Shown piece after piece: positions 54,301 to 62,232 of a stretch of DNA of 64,000 nt. A model generated the notes under the pieces. It made no database searches, was not told the origin of the DNA, and saw only the letters and a list, made by a program, of their open reading frames with translations. The stretch is taken from positions 1 through 64,000 of the forward strand of contig CAKQDU010000006.1 of the NCBI GenBank assembly GCA_934229625.1, read 5' to 3'. Source of the stretch: an uncultured Alphaproteobacteria bacterium (GTDB taxonomy: Bacteria > Pseudomonadota > Alphaproteobacteria > RF32 > CAG-239). Positions within the stretch are counted from its first letter, which is position 1. The number at the start of each line of letters is the position of its first letter. The translations under genes and the position numbers were made by a program.

Positions 54301-56380
54301 CATTGATGAAAGCGGAAATATCATAGGTTCTGCCGGAGAAACCGCTAGTTTAGCGCTGGATAAAAACGGCAATGTCATGGGATGGGTGAATAAAAAGAAT
54401 ATTGCTTTTGACAAAGGCGGTAAAATCATTGGTGTAATTGACCGTGACAATAATATTCGCGTATTCGGAGCTAAAAAAGTCGGTTCGTTGTTGGATAAAC
54501 AGCTGATACCTATTACTCCATCCGGCAAGGTGCTAGGAGAAATAAACAATCGCGGTGATGTTATAAGCCAGAATAAAATCGTGGGCAAAGTACGTCCTGA
54601 CGGATTGATAACAGACAAAAGCGGTGCCAAGATTTTGGCGCGCGGCATACATTCCGGATATATTGCCGGCTGGGGTTGCAATTATGAAAATAAATTAGAT
54701 AAAGATGGAGTTATTCGTAAAGACGGAACAGAAACCGGACTTAGAATAGTTGCAGACGGAACGGTTTGGTCAGAAGATGATAAATTTGTCGGTAAAATTA
54801 TAGAAACCGGTAGTGTTTATGACGATGAATGCAATTATATAGGAGAAGCTAACGCCGACGGTTATGTCAGAGATAGTTATAACAAAGAAGTAGGCTGCAT
54901 CAATCCGGACGGTTCTGTTTTGTCATTAGAAAAACCGCAAATTAAGGGGCATATAGTTCATAGGCGTTCTGTAATGTCGTTAAATTGGCAATATATGGGG
55001 GTTTTGGAAAAAAACGGGACCTTGCGCAATAAGCATAATGAAGTAATAGGCTGTGTTAATCACAATGGAGAAGTATATGACAAAGACATGGGTTATTTGG
55101 GAAAAATCTCAGATGCTCGTTATGCCTATGATTTTAATGGCAAGTTGCTTGGTGTGTTTGATAAAAATGGTAAAATCTCCATTCAGGGATTTAGCGGCGT
55201 CAGACCATTTTTGCAAAATCTGCTGGCTGGGCGCAATAACAAAGTTGTTGGTTTTGCCGCACCAGAAGTCAATATTTTGATAGATGCAGAAGGCAATATA
55301 CTAGGACACCTTTTCCCGGATGGCAATGTGTATAACAAATCAGGAGAGATTATTGACCGAGTTAAAGGAGATGGTTTGGGTATTTATGGCGGAACACCTG
55401 CTATGTTCCTAAAAACAGGCTATGTCGTTGATGTGGACGGTCAGATTCTGGGTTATGTAAATTATGATATGGATATTGTGGATATTAAAGGAAGCATTGT
55501 CGGCAGAACAGATGCAAAAGGACGTTTTTTTGATGAAACGGGGCGGCAATTGGGAGGAATTGTGCGTCAGGGCGGTGTTCGCGGATATAATGGCAGCTAT
55601 TTAGGATATGTTAACGCCGTGGGCGAAGTTGTTGAGCTGGATGAAAAAAGTGAAGATGCCGATGGTAATCAATATCAACGCGGAGATATAACCGGTAATG
55701 TCGTTCCGGATGGTCATGTTGTAAAAGACGGACGTGTAATCGGCGAAGTTTTGCCTGAAACGATTATGGTGGATTTGTTCGGCAATTATGTCGGATATTC
55801 TGACGCATTTGGCATTGTTTTAGGTTCGGATAACAAGGGAATTGCTGCTTTGTTGCCGGGCGGCGTCACCGGAAACAATATTTCGGCTCGACCTAAGGGA
55901 TTTGTTATTGATTTTGGCGGTAATCTGATTGGCTGGGTTATGCCAGACGGGCGGTTTGTTAACATGCAAAAAAATATCGGCGGATACGTTATGGCCGATG
56001 GTAAAGTAGTCAGCTACGAAGGCAAAATGTTGGGAGAAGTAGTAAGCGGAGATATTGTCATCGGCAATGATGACAAGGTGAAGGGTTTTGTCGGTTTTGA
56101 CGGCAAAGTATATCATAAAGGCAGTACAATAGGTAAATTATTGACAGATGGTTTGGCGGCTGATAATCAAAACAATATTTTGGGGCATGTCTATAACATC
56201 GGTAATACCGTACTGTCCAACAATGGAGACTATATCGGGCGATTAGCGGCAAACGGAAAAGTTATAGAAGATAAAAACAAAGAAATCGGCTATATGAAAA
56301 GTAATGGCTCGTTTATTGATGCTGATAAAAACGTGTCAGGCTATCTGCTGCCTGAAGTGGCAAAAAATCGGAGGAACTAA
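51326..56380 (+). CDS. Giant membrane-anchored repeat protein, N-terminal partner of a split VirB10
   Basis: Residues 1-20 are cytoplasmic and are followed by one membrane helix (IILIVGIITLLVFLFGLMLL). Residues about 85-195 look like a beta-sandwich of the ASH/choice-of-anchor type (ITLTPNPINMGQVVLGNDAT). From about 223 to 1680 there are some 80 repeats of 17-18 residues with the pattern GxVxDxxGNxIGxVxxxG, probably beta-hairpins stacked into a long fibre or solenoid. In the middle part three units combine into a 52-residue super-repeat. No VirB10 domain is present. The stop overlaps the next start (TAATG). It could form the inner-membrane anchor and periplasmic rod of the channel, like the repeat part of Legionella DotG but much longer. 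Confidence 0.75.
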   Translation: MAKEVLTHSDRYVRKTNRIILIVGIITLLVFLFGLMLLTTDVPEEEQHYEVEDTIDAETDLGMGNNTSNNEAEIEFDDAEEMERPITLTPNPINMGQVVLGNDATNVLTIGTNGKGAIRIISVDLEDAAFEGFKFENNCNDKELRGKITCTVTMQWRPTVAANVQNNFKITWRETNVSDSNAKHDEVPVYGNSIRKEDCNFCDTPGGVGGGISSVQSDLQTSGQVKYAVGPDGKIIGVIGEDGIVRDSGGNEIGRVNADGMVVDKDGNIIGVASTGKLVIDSNGNVSGYVDASGTAHDADGKVIGTMLSDGTIVGDSGKVVGKAVSTGYVYDSNGNIIGRVLEDGSVVDLDGNVIGRVDENGNVVDKNGNIIGNVAKSGEVALDENGNRLGIVMPNGEVVNENGDVVGYVDENGNVFQKQKVGTRGSTAQIVKDLTGNVMGYVDEKGQIRDFEGNIVGKVDKNGNVVNSEGNITGKVSDEWHDLALDENKNVIGFIDEDGVVRNNGDVVGYIDENGNVIGDRMLTETIGKAGAERKLAYDSAGNVMGYVADDGNVVDFNGNTVGKMDKNGKVTDLAGNIVGKVGTTQRLAYNSDGNVIGYVDENGTVNDFNGNIIGKNDSNGNVIDTNGNIIGQIGKTQRLAVDKNGNVIGKITQNGNVVDFNGKIIGKADKNGSIIQTSGEIIGKTGKKQQLAQDVEGNTIGYIDDNGDVIDFNGKVIGKADDEGNILNSSGEVIGKSGEVRQLAYDKDGNAVGYSDENGIIRDAKGEVIGLTDENGNITASDGQIIGKAGEKRQLAYNENGNTIGYVEDDGSVYNLEGQEIGRMDESGHIVDVNGNVVGQVGEENSLARDENGNIIGYVEDGKVRDLSGNEIGSLDDSGNVLDLDGNLIGQVGTTQRLAQDEDGNVIGYIDSNDTVHDTTGNIIGRVDKNGNVLQTVKDTAEHPFVGTKGENMQLALDKNGKVMGYIDKNNQVVDFNGETLGKYDDNGNIIDESGNIIGSAGETASLALDKNGNVMGWVNKKNIAFDKGGKIIGVIDRDNNIRVFGAKKVGSLLDKQLIPITPSGKVLGEINNRGDVISQNKIVGKVRPDGLITDKSGAKILARGIHSGYIAGWGCNYENKLDKDGVIRKDGTETGLRIVADGTVWSEDDKFVGKIIETGSVYDDECNYIGEANADGYVRDSYNKEVGCINPDGSVLSLEKPQIKGHIVHRRSVMSLNWQYMGVLEKNGTLRNKHNEVIGCVNHNGEVYDKDMGYLGKISDARYAYDFNGKLLGVFDKNGKISIQGFSGVRPFLQNLLAGRNNKVVGFAAPEVNILIDAEGNILGHLFPDGNVYNKSGEIIDRVKGDGLGIYGGTPAMFLKTGYVVDVDGQILGYVNYDMDIVDIKGSIVGRTDAKGRFFDETGRQLGGIVRQGGVRGYNGSYLGYVNAVGEVVELDEKSEDADGNQYQRGDITGNVVPDGHVVKDGRVIGEVLPETIMVDLFGNYVGYSDAFGIVLGSDNKGIAALLPGGVTGNNISARPKGFVIDFGGNLIGWVMPDGRFVNMQKNIGGYVMADGKVVSYEGKMLGEVVSGDIVIGNDDKVKGFVGFDGKVYHKGSTIGKLLTDGLAADNQNNILGHVYNIGNTVLSNNGDYIGRLAANGKVIEDKNKEIGYMKSNGSFIDADKNVSGYLLPEVAKNRRN
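52600..54500 (+). repeat. 156-bp tandem super-repeat array in the giant repeat gene
   Basis: The marker codons for LA (as in QRLAYD) recur with their common base triplets near 52934, 53090, 53246, 53402, 53558, 53714, 53870, 54023, 54194 and 54350, with weaker units at about 52617 and 52775. Most steps are exactly 156 bases; the exceptions are 153, 171 and about 158-159. Each unit encodes 52 residues as three 17-18-residue subunits. Confidence 0.88.
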
Positions 56381-59300
56381 TGACTGCGGCGTTAATTAAA
56401 AATCTGAAAGTAGTTATCCTAGTGCTGTTGGCTTTTGGCTTACGGGTATCGGCTGCGCGTGCTGCAGAAATTACAGCCGTTGATTTTAACGGCAATATAA
56501 TAGGGCAGGTTATATCAACCGGTATGGTAATTAACGGCGATGGAGAAAACATCGGTTATATTACCGCGGACAGTCTTATTGTTGATAATAATAATGAAGT
56601 TATCGGCGGAGTTGTGCCGCAGGGGGTTGCAATTGGCAACGATAATCGACCGCTTGGAAAAATTAACAGTGATGGCGTTGTCAGAAGTATGACAGGTAAG
56701 CCGCTGGGAAAAGCTTTGCCTAATGGTTTAGTTGTAGACGGCGGATATAATATAATCGGTTCAGTTTTGTTTCCGGGACTTATTTATTCGGCGGAAGGAA
56801 ACACAATAGGTCGGTTGACCGGCGCCGGAACATACACAAATTTAGACGGAACTGAAATCGGTTTTGTGTCGGCAAACGGATATGCCTATAAACAAAATGC
56901 CGGAGAATATGTTTTGGATGGCCGCCTTATGTCATCAAAAATGGTGGTTTCGCTGAATGGTGATTTTATCGGCAGTATCGCTCCATCCGGTAAAGTGATA
57001 GATTTTGAGGGAAAAGAAATCGGTTATGTGCATGCTAACGAATATGTCTATTCAGCTGACAAGGGAATTATCGGCCGCGTTGTTCGTACAGGATATGCTT
57101 TTGATTTAGCCGGACGTTATATGGGGGTTATAACCTATAACGGTATTGTTATGGCTGGCAATACCGAAGTCGGGCGTTATCGCGCTGACGGCAATATTGT
57201 CAATAAAGACAATAAGGTAATAGGTTTTTCTGTTTCTCTTTCGGCTACGGCGAATGATTTGCACGGAAACTATATCGGGCGTGTTTTACCTAAAGGCTTG
57301 GTTGTGAAAGATAATTCTGTAATCGGCCGTGTCGGCGCCAAAGGCTATGTTTATGATTTAGAAAACAGAAAAATAGGACAGCTGACAGAAACCGGACCGG
57401 TTTTCAGCGCTTCAGGCCGGTTAAACGGACAAAGTATGAGCAACGGCGCGTATATTTCTCTTAAAGGCGGCACTCAAGGACGCATGCAAGGCGTTATGGC
57501 GTTTGACAGCAACGGACGTTTGGCAGGCGGAATTGTTAAAAATATGATTGCGTTTAATGGTTCAAATAAGGTTTTGGGCGCGGTAGAAGCTGATGGCTCA
57601 ATTTTTGACGGTTCGGGAAAATATAAGATTTCACCATTTGGTTATGTGTTTACGGCTGATAACAAACTTAGCGGAAGCAGCATGAATCTGCATCCGGTGT
57701 ATGGTTTGGAGGGGCAAGTTTATTCGTATATCACGCCAAACGGCGACCTATATCGGTCAATGACGGATGTCAAATTAAATATGAACGGAATTTTATTGGG
57801 TAAAAATGGTTATGTGGCCTCCATGCTGAATCCTTTGTACGCCTTGAGCTTTAAAGGGCAGAAATTGGGGAATATGACAGAAAACAACATTATTCTGGAT
57901 GAAAAAGGAGCTGTTGCTTATAAAGTCGTTCCCGAAAATTATGTCGTTGAATCAATTGGCGGAATAGCTCAAAATGTGATGCCTTTGCGCGGTTATGCCG
58001 GTGAAAATCATGTTGTGATAGGTGTTGGCGGAGATTTGCTGGGTTATGCGGATTCGGAAGGTTCTGTTTTTGACCTTTCCGGAAATATCTATGGCAAAGC
58101 GCTCTATGGAAACTATGTAGGCGACAGCAATAACGCTGTGACAGGTAAAGTTATGCCGTTTTCTGTTGTTTATAACGATAAATGCGCGGCAGTCGGTATA
58201 TTGAATGGCAGCGGAGAAATAGTCAACAACCGCGAAGTGACAATCGGCAAGCTTTTGCCCAACGGACAGGCTGTTTCGGATGTCGGAACATATATCGGTT
58301 TTACGGTTTTAGGGAATGGACTTGTTGATTTTGATGGCAATTATGCCGGTGTTGTCAATGCCGGTTCCGGTATGTCATATTCTGGTAAGAATTTAGGCTG
58401 TGTAAACCGAAAGGGTATTATTTTTGATGCTGATAATGAATGGAAATATGGCGTTATCCGGCCAAATCCTGTAATAGATTTTGAAAATAATATTATAGGT
58501 CAGATTTTGGCGAATGGTTCAATCGCTGACAACAATAATCAGATTCTGGGGTCTATTCAGCCAAACGGCAATGCTATTTCAAAATCTAAAAAGTCAATCG
58601 GTAGCTCTATGCGTTATAAGGTGGCATTTAAAAATGATAACACATTTTTGGGGATGGTGCAAAATTCCGGACAAATTGTGAATGCGGCCGGAACAACTGT
58701 CGGACAGATAAATTTTGATGGAAGCGTTCAGCATGAAGGAGAGCAGATAGGTTATGCGCTGTATGACTGGTACGTTTATAACAATGACTTTGTTGTTTAT
58801 GGCTACATAATGCGTGACGGAACGGTTCTAAATACTTCCGGCAGCCGTCTTGGAAAAATAGATAAAGGCTTTGTTGTAGATAAAAATGGGCAGCCGGTGG
58901 CGCGAGGCAATCGTGATTATACTGTTCGCGATGTTAGCAATAACGCTATTGGTGAATTGCAAATAGATGGCAATGTTCTTGATTATAAAAATCAAAACGT
59001 CGGCTATTTGTCAGATAACGGCACAATCCGCAATGTGAGCGGAGATGAAATAGCAAAGGCTTATCCGTTGCAATATTATCAAATCACAGAAACCAAAACT
59101 GACACAAACAATCGACGTGATTGGGCTGATTATAAAAAAGTACAGATTCAAAATGAAAAACCGCTTTCGGAAGATGTTTCAGAATCAACGGATAACAGCA
59201 GCTCAGGCGGTTTTAATCGGCGAGTAATCGGTATTGCCCTCAATCCTGACGGAGATATTTTAGGCAGTATTTATGATGATAATAAGGTTTATGACGATAA

Positions 59301-60609
59301 TGGTGCTCAGGTCGGTTTCAGAACGCCGGATGGTATGATTGTCGATATGAAATATAATCCTATCGGTGTAGAAGAAGTAAAAAATGCTTCCGCCAAAAAT
59401 ATGTTTGTTCCGGCCGGAACTTTTGGCAGCGGCAATGCTTATGGCATCGGTAATAAACCAAGCGCTTTAGGACCTGGCGGAGGCTATGGCGCAGGCGAGC
59501 GTTATGACCCCGTAAAAGCCAACACATTGGCGCAATTGCAAAATGTTCGCCGCAGCGGTATAAAATTTGGAAAGAAAAATTCCTCAATTACTCCGTCATC
59601 TTTTACCGGATATGAGGAATATGGCTGGAAGGGCAAAGCCAATATCTCTACATGGAGAGTTGATATGAGCTATATGATTTTGCAAGACAAGCCTATTCCG
59701 GCAGTATTATCTCGTTCAGTATATGCTTCCGATGGTTTGGGAGACGGCGTTCCGGTTACGGCGATAGTAGAGCGTAATATATATTCAGAGGAAGGGCGCA
59801 ACATTATTATTCCGGCCGGCTCCCGTGTTATTGGCAGTATGGGCGGCAGCAGCGGTGCAACTGCTACCGGAGGCAACAGCGGCGGCGCGGTCAAAATCGG
59901 TATAAGCTGGACGCGATTGATTCGTCCTGATGGTTCGCAATTCAAACTCGGAGGAGCCGTTACCGCCGATGCTCAAGGCCGTGCTGGTGCAATCGGTTAT
60001 CTGGATGAACAGTTGCTTAAAAAATATTCGGCACCTATGCTGATGACTGCTATGGAAAGTGCCACCTCGTATATGATGGCGTCAGGAGGCGGAAGCAGTA
60101 CATCAGTGAATGGTACGACAAATACATCGTCAAAAAGTCAAGCAGCAGAAGATGCGCGTCAAAGCTTTTTAAGTCAAATGCAGCAGATTTTTGATGATAT
60201 TGTTCAATCAAAAGCCAACATCAAAGCTGTAACATACATTCCGGCCGGAACCAGAATCATCATTTTCCCTAATGAAGATTTGTGGTTGCGGACAGAAGAA
60301 GACGACAATCGTGAAAAAGGTGAAAACAGCAATGTCGGCAGCAGCGGCAGCGATGCGAATAAAGGTCTGACAACAAATCCGGATAACTTTATGGGCAGCG
60401 ACAGCAGCGGCGGCGGAAACTCATATTATACCAATGAATACGAGGAAGATATTCGCCCGACAGGCGGCAATCGAAACGCGGCTGCGGCAGCAGCAAATCG
60501 CCGTCGGCAAATGAACGCTCAGCAGCAAAATGGCTCGGTTCCGGCCAATATTCAGCAATCTGCGCCGATTTCTACGCCGGAAGAAGATGATGTTCCGTCT
60601 TTATTATAG
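56380..60609 (+). CDS. virB10: Giant repeat protein with C-terminal VirB10/TrbI domain
   Basis: A signal peptide (ends VSAARAAE) replaces the membrane anchor usual in VirB10. About 45 degenerate repeats of the GxVxDxxGxxIGxV type follow to about residue 900, and more near 950-985. Residues about 1089-1305 form the VirB10/TrbI domain (PAVLSRSVYASDGLGDGVPV; IYSEEGRNIIIPAGSRVIGS; ISWTRLIRPDGSQFKLGG; YIPAGTRIIIFPNEDLWLR) that makes the outer-membrane pore. A Gln/Asn/Ala-rich tail ends the protein. Length 1409 compares with about 380-450 in classical VirB10. It is translationally coupled to the gene before it. Confidence 0.82.
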   Translation: MTAALIKNLKVVILVLLAFGLRVSAARAAEITAVDFNGNIIGQVISTGMVINGDGENIGYITADSLIVDNNNEVIGGVVPQGVAIGNDNRPLGKINSDGVVRSMTGKPLGKALPNGLVVDGGYNIIGSVLFPGLIYSAEGNTIGRLTGAGTYTNLDGTEIGFVSANGYAYKQNAGEYVLDGRLMSSKMVVSLNGDFIGSIAPSGKVIDFEGKEIGYVHANEYVYSADKGIIGRVVRTGYAFDLAGRYMGVITYNGIVMAGNTEVGRYRADGNIVNKDNKVIGFSVSLSATANDLHGNYIGRVLPKGLVVKDNSVIGRVGAKGYVYDLENRKIGQLTETGPVFSASGRLNGQSMSNGAYISLKGGTQGRMQGVMAFDSNGRLAGGIVKNMIAFNGSNKVLGAVEADGSIFDGSGKYKISPFGYVFTADNKLSGSSMNLHPVYGLEGQVYSYITPNGDLYRSMTDVKLNMNGILLGKNGYVASMLNPLYALSFKGQKLGNMTENNIILDEKGAVAYKVVPENYVVESIGGIAQNVMPLRGYAGENHVVIGVGGDLLGYADSEGSVFDLSGNIYGKALYGNYVGDSNNAVTGKVMPFSVVYNDKCAAVGILNGSGEIVNNREVTIGKLLPNGQAVSDVGTYIGFTVLGNGLVDFDGNYAGVVNAGSGMSYSGKNLGCVNRKGIIFDADNEWKYGVIRPNPVIDFENNIIGQILANGSIADNNNQILGSIQPNGNAISKSKKSIGSSMRYKVAFKNDNTFLGMVQNSGQIVNAAGTTVGQINFDGSVQHEGEQIGYALYDWYVYNNDFVVYGYIMRDGTVLNTSGSRLGKIDKGFVVDKNGQPVARGNRDYTVRDVSNNAIGELQIDGNVLDYKNQNVGYLSDNGTIRNVSGDEIAKAYPLQYYQITETKTDTNNRRDWADYKKVQIQNEKPLSEDVSESTDNSSSGGFNRRVIGIALNPDGDILGSIYDDNKVYDDNGAQVGFRTPDGMIVDMKYNPIGVEEVKNASAKNMFVPAGTFGSGNAYGIGNKPSALGPGGGYGAGERYDPVKANTLAQLQNVRRSGIKFGKKNSSITPSSFTGYEEYGWKGKANISTWRVDMSYMILQDKPIPAVLSRSVYASDGLGDGVPVTAIVERNIYSEEGRNIIIPAGSRVIGSMGGSSGATATGGNSGGAVKIGISWTRLIRPDGSQFKLGGAVTADAQGRAGAIGYLDEQLLKKYSAPMLMTAMESATSYMMASGGGSSTSVNGTTNTSSKSQAAEDARQSFLSQMQQIFDDIVQSKANIKAVTYIPAGTRIIIFPNEDLWLRTEEDDNREKGENSNVGSSGSDANKGLTTNPDNFMGSDSSGGGNSYYTNEYEEDIRPTGGNRNAAAAAANRRRQMNAQQQNGSVPANIQQSAPISTPEEDDVPSLL

Positions 60610-60618
60610 GAGAAAAAA

Positions 60619-61593
60619 ATGAGTGATTTTTCGGTTTTAGAATCAGTTTTACGCCCATTATCCTATTGGTATACTCAAGACAATTTGGAAGAAGTCGCCG
60701 TTAACCGTGCCGGTCAAATTTGGCTGCGTATGCGTGGAAAACGTGCTTATCCGTGGGTAATGTATAAGGATGAAAAATTATCAAAAGAGTATTTAACGGA
60801 TTTATTGTACATAATAGCCAACACCTATGAGCTGAAATTTGACCCATTGCAAGGTTCTCCGCTGGTTTATGCGACTATTCCCGGCGACCACCGTTTTTCG
60901 GCGATTTGCGGCCGCAATGTGATGTATGATGAAGAAGATTTAACCGGCGGTGTCGCTCTGGCGATTCGTCTGCATGCAGATGATGTGGCTTTTGGATTAG
61001 AAGATTATGGTATGCGTCAAGGACATGCGCTGCAAAAATTAAATCCGCTGAAAGATATTAAAGTGCCTGATGACGCTTACGAGCGCCTGCTTTTGTATAT
61101 CAAACGCGGCGAGCATATTTTGGTAAGCGGTGCTACTTCTACCGGTAAAACTACATTTTTGAATAATCTGCTGAAAATTTTGGATATTCACAAGCGTATT
61201 ATTACTGTGGAAGATACGCGCGAATTGATTGTGCCGCATCCGAATCGTGTTCACTTGGTAATGTCACGTACCGACCAAGCTAATGAAATGGACTATTCAA
61301 AAATCATCGACTTGGTTGTGCGCTTTACGCCTGACGCCATCATCGGCGGCGAGATTTCCACAAGTAACGCCAGCGGTATTTGGCAACTGATGGGTTCCGG
61401 TCACGATAACTGTTTTGCTACTATCCACGCCGAAAGCTCGCAAGAAGCTTATCTGCAATTTATCAAACGTATCCAAGCTTCTACACAAGGTACGGTAAAT
61501 GTTGAGCAAACACTTGATGAAATGAAACGTAAACTGCATGTGGTGCAAATTTGCCGTTTAGGCAATACGCGTGCCATTACTGAAGTAACCTAG
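60619..61593 (+). CDS. virB11: VirB11 traffic ATPase
   Basis: This hexameric cytoplasmic ATPase switches the channel between pilus assembly and transfer. It has Walker A GATSTGKTTFLNNLL near residue 170, Asp box VEDTRELIVPHPN, Walker B region AIIGGEIS and His box GHDNCFATIHAES near residue 260. The 324 residues are normal. GGAG precedes ATG 60619. It is the last gene of the secretion operon and converges on engB with almost no gap. Confidence 0.93.
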   Translation: MSDFSVLESVLRPLSYWYTQDNLEEVAVNRAGQIWLRMRGKRAYPWVMYKDEKLSKEYLTDLLYIIANTYELKFDPLQGSPLVYATIPGDHRFSAICGRNVMYDEEDLTGGVALAIRLHADDVAFGLEDYGMRQGHALQKLNPLKDIKVPDDAYERLLLYIKRGEHILVSGATSTGKTTFLNNLLKILDIHKRIITVEDTRELIVPHPNRVHLVMSRTDQANEMDYSKIIDLVVRFTPDAIIGGEISTSNASGIWQLMGSGHDNCFATIHAESSQEAYLQFIKRIQASTQGTVNVEQTLDEMKRKLHVVQICRLGNTRAITEVT

Positions 61594-61596
61594 AAT

Positions 61597-62232
61597 TTAT
61601 TTCATAAAAGAGCAAACTTCGGCTTTGAGAACATCAAGGCCGATTTTCTTTTCCGAACTGGTAGCTAACGGTTCGGGCATAGCCGCTGCGTGTTTTTTCA
61701 ATTCTTCAATAATTGCCAAACTGACTGCCGATAAAGCTTTTTCAGAAATTTTATCGATTTTGGTTAATACAACTTGATAGGTAACCGCGGATTCGTCAAG
61801 CAGCATCATAATCTCGCGGTCTTCTTTTTTTAAGCCATGGCGGGAATCTATCAACAGAAAAACCCGGCGCAAAGTAGGTCTTCCGCGCAAATATGTTTTC
61901 AGCACAACCTGCCATTGCTTTACCAGCTTTTCCGGAGCTTTGGCATAGCCATACCCAGGCAAGTCTACTAAATACAGCTTATTGTCAAAGTTGAAAAAGT
62001 TAAGCTGCTGTGTGCGCCCCGGAGTGCTGGAAGTTTTCGCCAGTTTAGTTTGATTAAACAATGCGTTTATAAGGCTGGATTTGCCCACATTAGAACGTCC
62101 GGCAAACGCCACTTCATCAAAATCGGACTCCGGCAGCTGTACTAAATTTGCCACGCTTATTACAAAATTGCATGGGCGAGTAAATTGTGCAGCTGCCGTT
62201 TGCAGTTCTTCTTTAGAGAATTTTTCACTCAT
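61597..62232 (-). CDS. engB: Ribosome biogenesis GTP-binding protein EngB (YihA/YsxC)
   Basis: This GTPase is needed for large-subunit assembly and division. G1 is GRSNVGKSSLINAL, G3 DLPGYGYAKAP, G4 LTKIDK. The 211 residues are typical. Its start overlaps the yidC stop (ATGA), the usual yidC-engB order in alphaproteobacteria. Confidence 0.95.
   Translation of the reverse strand: MSEKFSKEELQTAAAQFTRPCNFVISVANLVQLPESDFDEVAFAGRSNVGKSSLINALFNQTKLAKTSSTPGRTQQLNFFNFDNKLYLVDLPGYGYAKAPEKLVKQWQVVLKTYLRGRPTLRRVFLLIDSRHGLKKEDREIMMLLDESAVTYQVVLTKIDKISEKALSAVSLAIIEELKKHAAAMPEPLATSSEKKIGLDVLKAEVCSFMK

Noticed and set aside
52600..54500. CRISPR-like regular repeats
   Set aside because: The 156-bp units are in frame inside a long ORF, lack unique spacers, and encode the repeat protein.
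36000..61593. Dot/Icm (type IVB) secretion system
   Set aside because: VirB3, VirB4, VirB9 and VirB11 types and gene order fit a VirB-like (type IVA) system; only the long repeats recall DotG, and only the separate pilus is of type IVB.
23367..61600. Integrative element inserted at tRNA-His
   Set aside because: I see no integrase, no relaxase and no copy of the tRNA 3' end near 61600, so position beside a tRNA alone is not enough.
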